A DNA stretch of 64,000 nt from Fen-1308 sp035319185 (GCA_035319185.1 DATHDF010000067.1:1-64000); one strand, 5' to 3'. Positions 17,734 through 26,767 are shown, numbered from the stretch's first letter. The notes: generated from the letters alone by a model not told the origin. Numbers and translations are program-made.

Positions 17734-19725
17734 TCATTCAGTGACCGAAGATCCACCGGCCCACTGGGCAATACGGAAGATTACAAATTCCGCTGGTTTG
17801 ACCGGCGCAACACCGATGATACAAATAAGTCTGCCGTTATCTATATCATCCTGTGTCATCGTCGTTCTGTCGCACTTCACGAAAAATGCCTCTTCCGGTT
17901 TTGTCCCCATCAGGGCGCCGTCCTTCCATACCCTTGTGAGAAATTCCGAAATGGTGGCCTTTACCCTTCCCCAGAGCTTTTCATTGTTGGGTTCGAAGAC
18001 AACCCACTGAGTGCCCTCATCGATCGATTCTTCGAGGTAAATGAAAAGACGCCGGACATTGATGTACTTCCAGAGGGGATCGCTTGAAAGAGTGCGTGCG
18101 CCCCAGATCCTAATGCCTCTGCCTGGGAATGCACGTATGACGTTCACGCCTCTAGGATTCAGCACATCCTGTTCGCCCTTGGTGATCTGGAACTCGAGAT
18201 CGGCTGCTCCCTGCACGGTCTCATTTGCCGGAGCCTTGTGCACGCCGCGTTCCGTATCGCTTCGGGCATAGATGCCGGCCATATACCCTCCGGGCGGAAT
18301 AAGACGGAGAAGCCCAGCATCAGGGTCGATCACCTGAATCCATGGATAATAAAAGGCGGCATACTTGGTATCATTAATGCTTCGAGGAGCAAGGTTTGCA
18401 ATATTGGCCGACCCTTGGGATGCATCTATTATGGCAAAGCGGTCTTTCAGTTGCTCGCAGTGCGTGATGACGGCTCCGACAAGACCCGCGACAGCCTGAG
18501 AATTAGGCGCATACACTATCGAAATCTCATCTACCTCCGAGAAGCCTGTCAACCCTTTGCGATTTCCAGGGGTATTAGTATCAGTCCTTTCATAATCTGC
18601 AAGTACTAAGAGCGGTGCAATCCGGTACACGGATGTGTTATCAGGTGTCGTGATCCAGTTGGAGTCGACCGTCGCAACCTGGGTAGCTCCGACGTAATTG
18701 GTAATCGTGCGCGTCTGTCCACTTCCGGTTCCATCGATAGTCGAAATCTGCATGCCGTTGTATGCATCGTCGCTACCTGAGGCCGTAGCAGAAAGAGTAA
18801 TAGAATCGGCCGCACCACCCTGTGCAGTATCCTGTTGACCCAGAAGGTCACTGCCTTCACTCATGGCGTGCATTGGCGACACATAATAGATTGAAGTATT
18901 GTCCGGTGCCGTAGTCCAGTTCGAATCTACAGTGGCAACCTTGGTGGCGCCGACATAGGCCGTAATTTTTCGAATCTGTCCTTTACCGGTGCCTCCTGTC
19001 ATACCGACGATCATTCCATTGTAAATGTCATTTGTGGCAGATGCGGAGGTAGCTAGTGTTATTGATGATGCCGCACCGCCCTGTGCTGTTCCTACCTGAT
19101 CTGCTTTAGTGTCAGGGATGCTTCCGGAATCGCCCGCTTCCCTTGTCAAAACAACAAGATTGGATATGCCGTTTACTCTCTTTTCATAATAATCAGGTGA
19201 TGATTCGATTACCGAGAGACTGTCGAAAGTCTCGGCGATTGCAGGACGTGGTTGGCTGGTAAGATCTATGCCGGGATCGAATAGATTGGCAGGCGCAGTC
19301 TTCCAGTAAAAAAGACTCAGCCTGAATCCTCCAAATGTACCCGGTGTAATCTTGACAGCGATTCTGTTTCCCCAGTCGCCCTCGCCTGTCGCATTCAAAG
19401 TGAGTGCGGCTGCACCACCGGCTGTCAATTTAAAAGTCGCCAGAGTGGCTGGCGCATCTCCGCTCTTGACTATTCTGCCTATATAACATCTCTGTCCGCC
19501 GTTCTCGAAAAATCCCTCCACAGCATAAGGCATAAATTTATCTGCACCAAAGTAACTGCCAAAAAGTCTCTGGTATTGAAGCCAGCTTGTCACCAGCCAT
19601 GGAACAGTCGGTCCCCTTTCGGCCTCGCCCAAAAACCCCGCGGTACTGGTGCTCACCCCTTCGATAGGCTTTGAGCCTATCTCTATCTCTTCTACATATA
19701 CTCCCGGTGACAAATACTCTGGCAT
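17734..19725 (-). CDS. eCIS contractile sheath protein with tandem inserted beta domains
   Basis: This 663-residue protein begins MPEYLSPGVYVEEIEIGSKP, the hallmark of phage and eCIS sheath proteins. Its C-terminal half holds the conserved sheath core (SYMAGIYARSDTERGVHKAPANE-like stretch, INVRRLFIYLEESIDEGTQWVVFEPN, TGTKPEEAFFVKCD-like stretch, RLICIIGVAPVKPAEFVIFRIAQW). Residues ~213-283 and ~300-371 are two copies of the same ~72-residue beta domain inserted between the N- and C-terminal sheath parts. This is the only sheath gene in the operon, whereas Afp has three. ATG follows AGGAGGAATTT. The sheath call is very strong. Confidence 0.95.
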   Translation of the reverse strand: MPEYLSPGVYVEEIEIGSKPIEGVSTSTAGFLGEAERGPTVPWLVTSWLQYQRLFGSYFGADKFMPYAVEGFFENGGQRCYIGRIVKSGDAPATLATFKLTAGGAAALTLNATGEGDWGNRIAVKITPGTFGGFRLSLFYWKTAPANLFDPGIDLTSQPRPAIAETFDSLSVIESSPDYYEKRVNGISNLVVLTREAGDSGSIPDTKADQVGTAQGGAASSITLATSASATNDIYNGMIVGMTGGTGKGQIRKITAYVGATKVATVDSNWTTAPDNTSIYYVSPMHAMSEGSDLLGQQDTAQGGAADSITLSATASGSDDAYNGMQISTIDGTGSGQTRTITNYVGATQVATVDSNWITTPDNTSVYRIAPLLVLADYERTDTNTPGNRKGLTGFSEVDEISIVYAPNSQAVAGLVGAVITHCEQLKDRFAIIDASQGSANIANLAPRSINDTKYAAFYYPWIQVIDPDAGLLRLIPPGGYMAGIYARSDTERGVHKAPANETVQGAADLEFQITKGEQDVLNPRGVNVIRAFPGRGIRIWGARTLSSDPLWKYINVRRLFIYLEESIDEGTQWVVFEPNNEKLWGRVKATISEFLTRVWKDGALMGTKPEEAFFVKCDRTTMTQDDIDNGRLICIIGVAPVKPAEFVIFRIAQWAGGSSVTE
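18613..18828 (-). repeat. Sheath insert domain, copy 2
   Basis: This encodes residues ~300-371 of the sheath (TAQGGAADSITLSATASGSD.. RTITNYVGATQVATVDSNW.. TPDNTSVYRIAP). It is clearly homologous to copy 1, with an 87-residue period, and is likely an internal tandem duplication. Confidence 0.8.
18877..19089 (-). repeat. Sheath insert domain, copy 1
   Basis: This encodes residues ~213-283 of the sheath (TAQGGAASSITLATSASATN.. KITAYVGATKVATVDSNW.. APDNTSIYYVSP). The pattern GTAQ-G-A..ITL..ASA.DD.YNG..I..GTG.GQ.R.I..Y.G...ATV...W...PD..S.Y is one I know from phage structural and tail proteins. Confidence 0.8.
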
Positions 19726-19767
19726 AAATTCCTCCTTTGCATGACTGTTGCCCGTGGTACAGTTGTA

Positions 19768-20352
19768 TCACGGAAAATGAATAACGCCTGTCGATACGGT
19801 CTTTCCCTCTTCTATCGTTGCCGGTATCGATTTTGTATCCGCTCCTTTTTTGATTACGACCATAACGGTTTCTGTTTTGATGCCTTTGAAGTAGATGACA
19901 AACCCTCCGCGATCATCAGTAAACGTCATTATGGGCTTGGCTGTAACGCTCACGGTCGCTCCGGCCACCGACGAACCGTTAGTCACCACTCCTCTTAACA
20001 GGGTTGCCGACGCCGGAAACGGATACTGGGGCGCAGGCTTCAGAAGTAGCTGGACGGCAGGTTTTTTCAGATCGAGCGTTGTTGTATCGATAGTCATCTC
20101 AGCCGGGAGATACATGTCGGATTCTACGCTGATTACATGCGTACCTGCAGACAGATCGTTGAAGAGATAATACCCGCTCAGGTTCCTGGATGCCTTTATG
20201 CTGCCGTCCTTCAGATTCACCTGGACACTTCCCTCCGGTTTCTGCTGTGTGAAATCATCGACGAGCCAGACCGCGAAGGTCAGTTTCGATGTCATCACAT
20301 CGCCGATATAGGCGGTGAACCCGTCTGTCATAAACGGTGATGTTAGCGGCAC
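19768..20352 (-). CDS. eCIS operon protein with carboxypeptidase-regulatory-like beta-sandwich repeats
   Basis: This 194-residue protein contains two CarboxypepD_reg-like beta-sandwich segments: GSIKASRNLSGYYLFNDLSAGTHVISVES near residue 50 and LLRGVVTNGSSVAGATVSVTAKPIMTFTDDRGGFVIYF near residue 130. The start is GTG at 20352, preceded by AGGAGGTAGGA and two bases after the DUF4255 stop; the longer frame beginning at 20499 runs back inside the DUF4255 gene and is rejected. It lies between the terminator and sheath genes. It may decorate or stabilise the tail end; no direct evidence shows this. Confidence 0.75.
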   Translation of the reverse strand: MPLTSPFMTDGFTAYIGDVMTSKLTFAVWLVDDFTQQKPEGSVQVNLKDGSIKASRNLSGYYLFNDLSAGTHVISVESDMYLPAEMTIDTTTLDLKKPAVQLLLKPAPQYPFPASATLLRGVVTNGSSVAGATVSVTAKPIMTFTDDRGGFVIYFKGIKTETVMVVIKKGADTKSIPATIEEGKTVSTGVIHFP

Positions 20353-20354
20353 TC

Positions 20355-20939
20355 CTACCTCCTCTGCCCCACCGTTGCGTGGTTCATTTCTTTCGATACC
20401 ACCCTTTGCATGCCTAGTTCTCTGGTAGAATCTATCTTGACCGGAGTGACCAGGTATGCGACGGATAGCCTGTAAGCTACATCCTGAAATGCGTTCCATA
20501 TCTTTGTGAGGTCGTCGAGCGATATGCCGTGGGGAACGAGTCTCATCTCTTCGTCCGAGCCGGAGAGCGAGCCCTGCAGAATGGTCCCGCCCAGAATCGA
20601 GTGATCGTAAAATATCTGCATCACCTTGCCGAGAATATATTTTTCCTGCGTTTTATCGTCGCTATAGGGAGTGACGAGATAGTATAGGTCCAGCACAAGC
20701 GGCGCCGTATGAAGCCGCGAATCGTCGACCCGTATCGGCTCCTCATTCCTGAGATGGGGGTTTTCGATTATTTCGTAGAGGAATAGCGAGACCTTGTTAG
20801 CGCTGCCTCCATCATCCTTGACCTCCTTCGGTGATTTAAAGGTTATTTCAGGCTTTGGAGATATCCCGGTCCAGGGATCGCTGTCCAGCAGTTTTTTGAG
20901 GGTCTCGCCGATGTCGCCGATGGCCGTAAAATCGCTCAT
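20355..20939 (-). CDS. DUF4255 tail terminator (Afp16-like)
   Basis: This 194-residue protein (IGDIGETLKKLLDSDP.. VSLFLYEIIENPHLRNEEPIR.. PLVLDLYYLVTPYSDDKTQEKYILGKVMQIFYDHSIL) is a typical DUF4255/Afp16 protein. In Afp this hexameric cap ends tube and sheath polymerisation at the distal end. It overlaps the ATPase gene by 4 bp. The assignment is strong. Confidence 0.9.
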   Translation of the reverse strand: MSDFTAIGDIGETLKKLLDSDPWTGISPKPEITFKSPKEVKDDGGSANKVSLFLYEIIENPHLRNEEPIRVDDSRLHTAPLVLDLYYLVTPYSDDKTQEKYILGKVMQIFYDHSILGGTILQGSLSGSDEEMRLVPHGISLDDLTKIWNAFQDVAYRLSVAYLVTPVKIDSTRELGMQRVVSKEMNHATVGQRR

Positions 20940-23245
20940 ACAGTCCCTCCCTCTTCGATCAAATAGTAGTATTCGCCGAAATCGCCCTTTACGCAGAGCT
21001 TGCCTATCTTTTGATATTCCCTCTTGGCTGCAATAATAATGTGCCGCATCCGGATGTCTGATGATTCTTCAGCCGCATAAAAGGCGGCCGTTAACGCAAT
21101 GTTCCTGATATTGCCGCCCGATAGTCTGAACCTGGCTGCGAGGAAAGGAAAGTCGATATCAGCGCCGATAGGGGCGGCAGGCGGAAATATATTCCTCCAG
21201 ATAAGCTCGCGCTGCCTCTCATCAGGGAAGGGGAAGTCAACGCTGAAGCGCAGCCTCCTTAAGAAGGCCTCGTCCATGTTTTGACGCAGGTTGGTAGCCA
21301 ATATTGTGATCCCGTCGTATTCTTCCATTTTCTGCAGGAGGTAGGCGATTTCAATATTTGCGTAGCGGTCATGTGCGTCTCTGACCTCTGATCGTTTTCC
21401 GAAAAGAGCATCCGCTTCATCGAAAAACAGGATCGAATTGGTGTCACCGGCTTCGGTAAAAATCCTGTCCAGATTTTTTTCCGTCTCTCCAATATACTTG
21501 CTGACTATCTGAGAGAGGTCGATCCTGAACAACTCAAGTCCGAGCTCATTTGCAATTATTTCTGCAGCCATCGTCTTTCCGGTGCCGGAAGGACCCGAGA
21601 ACAGGATCGTCAAGCCTTTGCCGAGTGATACTTTCCGGTCGAACTTCCAATCATCGTATACAATGTGATGATATCTGACCTGACTGCATATTTCCCGCAG
21701 CATTGCCCGCTGAACATGCGGCAGCACAATGTCGCTCCAGACATACAGTGGGACGATTTTGCGCGCCAGGGTGCCAAGCTTTGAGTTCGATTGCGCCCGA
21801 CAGGCGGAGTATATATGTTCCCTGGTTATCGTCCCTCTATTCTCTAATGACCAGAGTGAATAGCTCCTGGCTGTCCGCACAGCCTCTTTTATCCTGCCCG
21901 GCGTGAACCTGAATTTTGCGGCCAGTTCGCCCGCATCGGGGTCGCTAAGCTGAAATCCGTGTGAATGGCTATACTGCTTCCAAATATGCCGACGTTTCCT
22001 GCCATCAGGCACCTTGACTTCGATGCCGATAAACACGTAATCGTTATCTGAAGCCTCCGGCTGCCATGGTTTTATGCCCAGTATGAAGGTCAGAGGAGAA
22101 AACAGTTTCATTGATTCGAAGAGCAGATTCAGCGCATCACTTTTTTTATCCTCTTCGTTAATGTCGGTCAGATTCTGAATACCATTGAGGCAAAGAACGC
22201 CTTGCTGCAAAAGCGCTTCCCGTCCAATGCGCCATAGTATTTCAGGCAGAGGCCTCTTTTTCACCGCGATTTTCCCAAGTTCCACGACTATAAGAGGCAA
22301 GCCGAGTTCGCGGCATGCGCCGCGTATTGTATCCATCTTTCCCGCACCATGCGGGCCGTAAAGATGCATCGCCACATTACGACGTTCCGCTTCCTGCATC
22401 GGAAAGCAGGCTTGAATAAACTCGCAGATCTGCTTCGTCAGGCCTTCAGGGGCAAACCTCTCAACAGAGTCCGCATGGTCCGACGGCCTCTCCAGTGTGA
22501 CAATGCTATCAAGGCTGGAATCAATCCTGTCGATATCCATGAGGTAGTCGACGATCCTTCCGTCAAGCCTCAGCGGCATCGAGAGCAAGGGCACATCGCG
22601 GCCAACCGAAAAAGAGTCAGCATCACCCGGCTGCAAAATTCCGTAGTGAAACAATGCGGCCCTCTGATCAAAAAGCTGCCGCAGTCTGGCCTTCTCTTCT
22701 GGCGACCTGCTCATAAGATTCAGCATTAAGCCGACATTCGGCTTTTTTCTGGTTATATCGTCATTCAAGTATGCGTACAGTCTTTCGTATTTCAGGTCCA
22801 ATTCCGGCGCAAGGCAGACAATCACACACCGCTCCTCAAGACGCGACAGCCCGAATATGCGTGCAAGTCGCGGCAGCGCAGGATACATTCCAGCGTCAGA
22901 ACCGGCGCTTCTCCGCTCCAGTATCCGCGATTCCAATCTATTAATCTCAGCCAGCATTGACCTTAACTCCGGGCTCCCGTCCGGCATTCCGCTTGACTGA
23001 TAAAATGGGGCATCCCTGTTCTCAAGCAGAAAATCCATGTCTTCATCGAACAGCACCAACCCTTTGTATTGATCATTCTGCCTTTGCGGTCTGATGAATC
23101 GCTGTCTCGCGATCTCAAAACGCAGCACCATGTCCAGCAAGATCAGCTCATCGGACAGGTATGACCAGTTGTCCGGATAAGGCATCGACTTTGCATCGAT
23201 ACTATTATTGGTGGTAGCAGCACTTGCACTCGGCACGCTTGACAT
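20936..23245 (-). CDS. eCIS AAA ATPase (Afp15-like), first visible gene of the operon
   Basis: This 769-residue protein has two nucleotide-binding regions. The first has a degenerate Walker A (GPHGAGKM, residues 297-304). The second is a full AAA module with GPSGTGKT (551-558), ILFFDEADALFG (Walker B, 605-614) and ATNLRQNMDEAFLRRLRF (sensor/arginine region). Afp15-type ATPases are needed for particle assembly. ATG at 23245 has GGAGG only 2 nt upstream, so an internal ATG at 23185 is an alternative. The gene overlaps DUF4255 by 4 bp. Confidence 0.9.
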   Translation of the reverse strand: MSSVPSASAATTNNSIDAKSMPYPDNWSYLSDELILLDMVLRFEIARQRFIRPQRQNDQYKGLVLFDEDMDFLLENRDAPFYQSSGMPDGSPELRSMLAEINRLESRILERRSAGSDAGMYPALPRLARIFGLSRLEERCVIVCLAPELDLKYERLYAYLNDDITRKKPNVGLMLNLMSRSPEEKARLRQLFDQRAALFHYGILQPGDADSFSVGRDVPLLSMPLRLDGRIVDYLMDIDRIDSSLDSIVTLERPSDHADSVERFAPEGLTKQICEFIQACFPMQEAERRNVAMHLYGPHGAGKMDTIRGACRELGLPLIVVELGKIAVKKRPLPEILWRIGREALLQQGVLCLNGIQNLTDINEEDKKSDALNLLFESMKLFSPLTFILGIKPWQPEASDNDYVFIGIEVKVPDGRKRRHIWKQYSHSHGFQLSDPDAGELAAKFRFTPGRIKEAVRTARSYSLWSLENRGTITREHIYSACRAQSNSKLGTLARKIVPLYVWSDIVLPHVQRAMLREICSQVRYHHIVYDDWKFDRKVSLGKGLTILFSGPSGTGKTMAAEIIANELGLELFRIDLSQIVSKYIGETEKNLDRIFTEAGDTNSILFFDEADALFGKRSEVRDAHDRYANIEIAYLLQKMEEYDGITILATNLRQNMDEAFLRRLRFSVDFPFPDERQRELIWRNIFPPAAPIGADIDFPFLAARFRLSGGNIRNIALTAAFYAAEESSDIRMRHIIIAAKREYQKIGKLCVKGDFGEYYYLIEEGGTV

Positions 23246-23473
23246 GACCTCCGATTATCACAGGCGACACTCTGCCCAGTTGTGTTTTTCTGGCAATTGA
23301 TGCTGGAAGGGGCCGCTGAGCTACGGAATTGCCCCTACATTATTTAAACCGTATATATTTTTGATCGGCTGTGCAATTGTGGAAATCACATATTTCTGCA
23401 TGCGGTTTCCTTTATATCAGCAGACATTTTTGTCCCTGCAATCAAGAGGGGTATGCAAACTGCTAAGGGTTCA

Positions 23474-23492
23474 GCGGGCGTAGAATGCCCGC
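23474..23492 (-). terminator. Short GC hairpin after the hydrolase gene
   Basis: The stem GCGGGC/GCCCGC has a 7-nt loop and lies 4 bp past the hydrolase stop. No U tract follows, so it may be only a weak terminator or a processing stem. The rest of 23246-23473 holds no gene and presumably contains the eCIS promoter, which I could not assign. Confidence 0.3.
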
Positions 23493-23495
23493 CGG

Positions 23496-24305
23496 TCAAT
23501 CCAGAAAGGTCTCTATATCGACAGCAATTTCTTGCGGCTTTTCCCAATGAAGCGCATGACCGGCATCATATTCTCGGAGACTTGAGTATCGTATTTTAGA
23601 TAGTAGCGCACTCTGATCACTTCGGGTAAATATTCCATCCTGGTTACCCCAAATAATCCGCGTACGCGCGGCGATATTGTGCAAAATAGATTCGTGGTTC
23701 ACCTCAAGAAGTCCCGATAGGGCATCCTTCCATATGCGGGCAGGGACCTTCATGCTTTCTGAAACTATCATATCCATAATTTCTTGAGGCATCGGGTTTG
23801 ATGGGGCCTGGAAATCGGCTATAAATTTTTTGTCGATCGGATCATACAGCGCATCCACAACAGATCTGACCTCTTTGAGCACTCTGTTGTCGCTAGCGGA
23901 TGGAGCAGAACTGATCAGGATCAATCGCCTCACAAGATGAGGGTATTCAGCTGCCAGCATTTGCGCAATAAAGCTTCCCATGGAGTGGCCAACAATGTCT
24001 GCTTTTCTAAGCTCCACTGCATCCATAAACAAAACCAAGTCCCGGGTAAAATCTCCTATGCTGTAGCCGTATGGAGGCTTGTCTGAATCTCCATGCCCTC
24101 TGAGATCCGGCGCGATAGCGTAACGTTTTGGGGAAAGCTCTGATAGCACACCTGCAAATGATCGCCATGAGTCAATGTAACCGTGCAGAAAGATGACAGG
24201 GATGTCCGCTTTTTCGCCTCTTCTGGCATAGTTGAGCGTAATGCCATTATACAGTTTTTTTTGTTCTACGATGAACCCGACCCCGCAGTTTTCGAGACTC
24301 GACAT
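23496..24305 (-). CDS. Alpha/beta hydrolase
   Basis: This 269-residue cytoplasmic protein has oxyanion HG (VIFLHGYIDSW), PDLRGHGDSDKP, the nucleophile elbow GHSMGS (Ser108), acid Asp223 (WGNQDGIF) and His250 (DAGHALHWEKP). This is a complete fold and triad of the small alpha/beta hydrolase family (epoxide hydrolase or C-C hydrolase-like). The substrate cannot be told. ATG at 24305 is chosen over TTG at 24320 because GGAG lies 10 nt before it. It is a lone gene, not part of the eCIS operon. Confidence 0.85.
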   Translation of the reverse strand: MSSLENCGVGFIVEQKKLYNGITLNYARRGEKADIPVIFLHGYIDSWRSFAGVLSELSPKRYAIAPDLRGHGDSDKPPYGYSIGDFTRDLVLFMDAVELRKADIVGHSMGSFIAQMLAAEYPHLVRRLILISSAPSASDNRVLKEVRSVVDALYDPIDKKFIADFQAPSNPMPQEIMDMIVSESMKVPARIWKDALSGLLEVNHESILHNIAARTRIIWGNQDGIFTRSDQSALLSKIRYSSLREYDAGHALHWEKPQEIAVDIETFLD

Positions 24306-24383
24306 AACGTTATGCTCCAACCGGCAAGTTTCTAAGGAAACAATGTAACCGAAAATTTTATTTCATCGGCAAAGATGTTTCAT

Positions 24384-25226
24384 TTATGCTTTCTCTGGCA
24401 CCAGTTCCAGGACAGCTATTTCTGGATAACAATTAAATCGAACGGGATAGATAGACCAGCCAATGCCCTTCGAGATGAACACCTTGCATCCGCTCGGAGA
24501 AACTTTCAAGCCGCTCGAGTAGTTTTTGTTTCGAACCGGTAAAACAGGGGGGCCGATGATCGGAATATCAATCTGTCCGCCATGGGTATGACCTGAGACG
24601 ATCAGATCAATGCGAGATGAATGCTTTGTATCTGCTGTATCGGGGTTGTGCGCCAGTACAACTCGACAGTCCGTATCAGGCAGGCCGGCCAGGAGCGAGT
24701 CAAGGCTGCTATGGTCTTCCCATAAATCACCAGCACCGACCAGCCATAAATGTTGTCCTTGTCGTTCAAGTCGAACCGACTTGTGCCGAAGATTCTGTCG
24801 TGTCCGCCTTAACCAGTAATCCGAGCGAGATGTATCAGCCCAGTGATCATGATTCCCCAGGACAGAATACACGCCCATCGGAGCGGTCAGTTCTGAAAGG
24901 ACAGGCCAGACCTGATCGATTTGGCTGGCTGAATTCTTTTCATGAACATAATCGCCTGTGCAGACAATAAGATCAGGCTTCAGCCGGTTAGCCCGTTCTA
25001 CAACATTACGAATAAGGTCAAGTGGAACAAGGAACCCATAGTGAAGATCAGTTAATTGAACGATCTTCAATCCTGAGAAGGCAGCCGGCAAATTGGGTAC
25101 ATATATCCGATAAAAGTTGGTCAAAACAATGTAACGCTCTATGAAAACAGGGTAGCTTGCAACAAGGCCCATAGACCCGAATATGGAAGCGCGCTGTAGA
25201 AATTGGCGACGAGTTAATTTTATCAT
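24384..25226 (-). CDS. Tat-exported metallophosphoesterase (YaeI/YkuE-like)
   Basis: This 280-residue protein has a twin-arginine signal (TRRQFLQ, residues 5-11) and a hydrophobic segment, then calcineurin-like motifs DLHYG (Asp60, His62), CTGDYV (90-95), GNHDHW (124-129), LAHNPD and GHTHGGQ. These bind two metals. Homologues hydrolyse phosphodiesters, in some cases lipid A or UDP-diacylglucosamine-type substrates. ATG at 25226 follows AAGGATAACA; an upstream TTG extension (25271) would bury the Tat motif and is not preferred. Confidence 0.85.
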   Translation of the reverse strand: MIKLTRRQFLQRASIFGSMGLVASYPVFIERYIVLTNFYRIYVPNLPAAFSGLKIVQLTDLHYGFLVPLDLIRNVVERANRLKPDLIVCTGDYVHEKNSASQIDQVWPVLSELTAPMGVYSVLGNHDHWADTSRSDYWLRRTRQNLRHKSVRLERQGQHLWLVGAGDLWEDHSSLDSLLAGLPDTDCRVVLAHNPDTADTKHSSRIDLIVSGHTHGGQIDIPIIGPPVLPVRNKNYSSGLKVSPSGCKVFISKGIGWSIYPVRFNCYPEIAVLELVPEKA

Positions 25227-25307
25227 TTTTCTTGTTATCCTTATTATGAACAGACATTCGTGTATTTTCAATTCGGGGCCGCATCAATAGCAATGACAGG
25301 TGATGAA

Positions 25308-25610
25308 ATGAAGTGCAAAATCATCGCGGAGCAGACACTCTTAGCCTCTGTTATTTACGATAATAGAAGGTTTGTCGATGCGCGCATACTTATCGACCCG
25401 AATGCCTTTTCTCTGGACTTGCACAGAATAATCTATGAGGCCATGATAGGGCTATACGATGGCCACGAGTTCATCGATTACATCAATCTTTCCGAGAAAC
25501 TGCTCAGCACCGGGCAGATAACAGCGTTTACCTATCTTAAATATTTTCATGCGTGGCCAGTTTCGGAAGACATAAGTAGCCTTGCGAGAAGCATCCTCAA
25601 CCACGGCTGA
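25308..25610 (+). CDS. Stand-alone DnaB N-terminal-like domain protein
   Basis: This ~100-residue protein (AEQTLLASVIYDNRRFVDAR.. DPNAFSLDLHRIIYEAMIGLYDGHEFIDYINLSEKL.. YLKYFHAWPVS) follows the pattern of the helical DnaB helicase N-domain, which binds primase DnaG, but has no linker or RecA-like ATPase part. ATG at 25308 is preceded by AGGTGATG. The codons show no frameshift and the protein ends cleanly, so it may be a free domain rather than debris. The function is unknown; interference with or modulation of replication initiation is one possibility. Confidence 0.6.
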   Translation: MKCKIIAEQTLLASVIYDNRRFVDARILIDPNAFSLDLHRIIYEAMIGLYDGHEFIDYINLSEKLLSTGQITAFTYLKYFHAWPVSEDISSLARSILNHG

Positions 25611-26030
25611 AAGATATCGGACTAATTCTTTTTCTAACGTAGACTTTTCCTACACTCATAGAAAGAACAGGGCTGGCGAAAGTATATAAATTTATTTGTT
25701 ATTATATAAAATAGTTTATACAAATCAGCCAGGTCTTTTTTCAGGGCGAATCCCTGCTGCGCGTCTGACGGCTCTGCAGCCATAATTATGCTCCTTCCAT
25801 GAACATAAATTATTGGCATATCGATTGCTTTGAAATATTTGCAAGGTTGTCGAAAGTGCGTCAGAAAAGGAATGAAGATGAAGTGCTTCAGTTTTGAAGA
25901 AGGCCGGGTCACAAAAGGGATCCCAATCATTTCATCACGCATTTCGGCATACTACGACGGTCACGACGTCCACACTGAATTTCATGGCTGAGGGGCGCGG
26001 CCACATGCAAGACCATTTGAGGAGGCCATT
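25611..26030 (+). other. Intergenic region with one doubtful micro-ORF
   Basis: There is an AT-rich stretch near 25680-25720. The only plus-strand candidate is a 37-codon ORF at 25878-25991 (MKCFSFEEGRVTKGIPIISS.., preceded by AAGGAATGAAG). Its ribosome site is fair, but I recognise no family and would not call it firmly. A minus-strand ORF in 25634-25942 lacks a ribosome site. Confidence 0.4.
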
Positions 26031-26177
26031 GTGGGCTGGTTTCAAATGAAGTGGCACGGGATATTGCTGGTCGAAGCCCTGGCAGGCTATGCCCTGTCCT
26101 GCGCCGCTCGGCTCTGCATGCCTTTGATCATCGTCTTTGTCGCCCTCAAAAAATTTGGGCCGCGTTCAGAGCCATGA
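26031..26177 (+). CDS. Small (48 aa) predicted membrane protein, coupled to DUF2953
   Basis: VGWFQMKWHGILLVEALAGY.. LCMPLIIVFVALKKFG: a single hydrophobic segment with a basic C-terminal end. GTG at 26031 is preceded by a strong GAGGAGG. Its TGA stop overlaps the ATG of the DUF2953 gene (ATGA), the classic arrangement for coupled translation. It may be a small membrane partner of DUF2953. No homologue is recalled. Confidence 0.55.
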   Translation: MGWFQMKWHGILLVEALAGYALSCAARLCMPLIIVFVALKKFGPRSEP

Positions 26178-26767
26178 CGCCGGTTATTTTAATAGCTGCC
26201 GCCACAGTCATGGCGGTAATTATTATCGTACCCTTTCGCTTGAACATCCAAGGGGCCTTCGATGGAAGGTTCGGCGGAGATATCCTGATAACGTGGCTGT
26301 GGGGCTTGGCATCTGCTGAATACACTAAGAGCCGCGGAACGATTTCCATCCTGCTCGGCAAGCGCCGCATGTTTCATTTCAGGCCGGCTGCTTCCTGCGA
26401 CAAGAAGCGCAAACGTTCATTCAGGCCATTCCGTCCTACTGCCGATGGGACCATTTCTTTTCTTGGTAAGCTGCCGTCGCTGATCGGTCCGGCTCGAAAG
26501 GTCTGGCGCAGCATCTCTCCGAATGGCGGGATAAGATTGGTCCTCGGCTTGGGAGATCCAGCTCAAACAGGTCTTTGTGCGGGCGTTTTGGCCTCCATGC
26601 TTGCAGCGCTCCCGCTGCCGATAAGTCTTGAGCCCGACTTCACACAGGAGCGCTGTGTTGCTGAAGGCATCCTGAGCCTTAGGATAGTGATCGGCAGTCT
26701 CCTTCTCATATTTGTGGGGCTGCTTCTATCGCGCGTTCGCAGGATTTTAGTCCACTCATCAAATTAG
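26174..26767 (+). CDS. DUF2953 family membrane protein (YtfI-like)
   Basis: This 197-residue protein has an N-terminal transmembrane helix (TPVILIAAATVMAVIIIVPF) and a C-terminal one (LSLRIVIGSLLLIFVGLLLS), with VPFRLNIQGAFDGRFGGDILITWLWG typical of DUF2953. It is followed 9 bp later by the GerW/YtfJ gene, the pairing also seen in spore-forming Firmicutes. The start is supported by the ATGA overlap with the upstream micro-gene. A membrane role with YtfJ is likely but undefined. Confidence 0.72.
   Translation: MTPVILIAAATVMAVIIIVPFRLNIQGAFDGRFGGDILITWLWGLASAEYTKSRGTISILLGKRRMFHFRPAASCDKKRKRSFRPFRPTADGTISFLGKLPSLIGPARKVWRSISPNGGIRLVLGLGDPAQTGLCAGVLASMLAALPLPISLEPDFTQERCVAEGILSLRIVIGSLLLIFVGLLLSRVRRILVHSSN

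Noticed and set aside
20353..20499. Longer N-terminus for the carboxypeptidase-regulatory-like eCIS protein
   Set aside because: It lies inside the DUF4255 gene; GTG at 20352 with AGGAGGTAGGA is a far better start.
25634..25942. Minus-strand ORF of 102 codons
   Set aside because: No ribosome site, no recognisable motif, and it covers a micro-ORF with a better site on the other strand.
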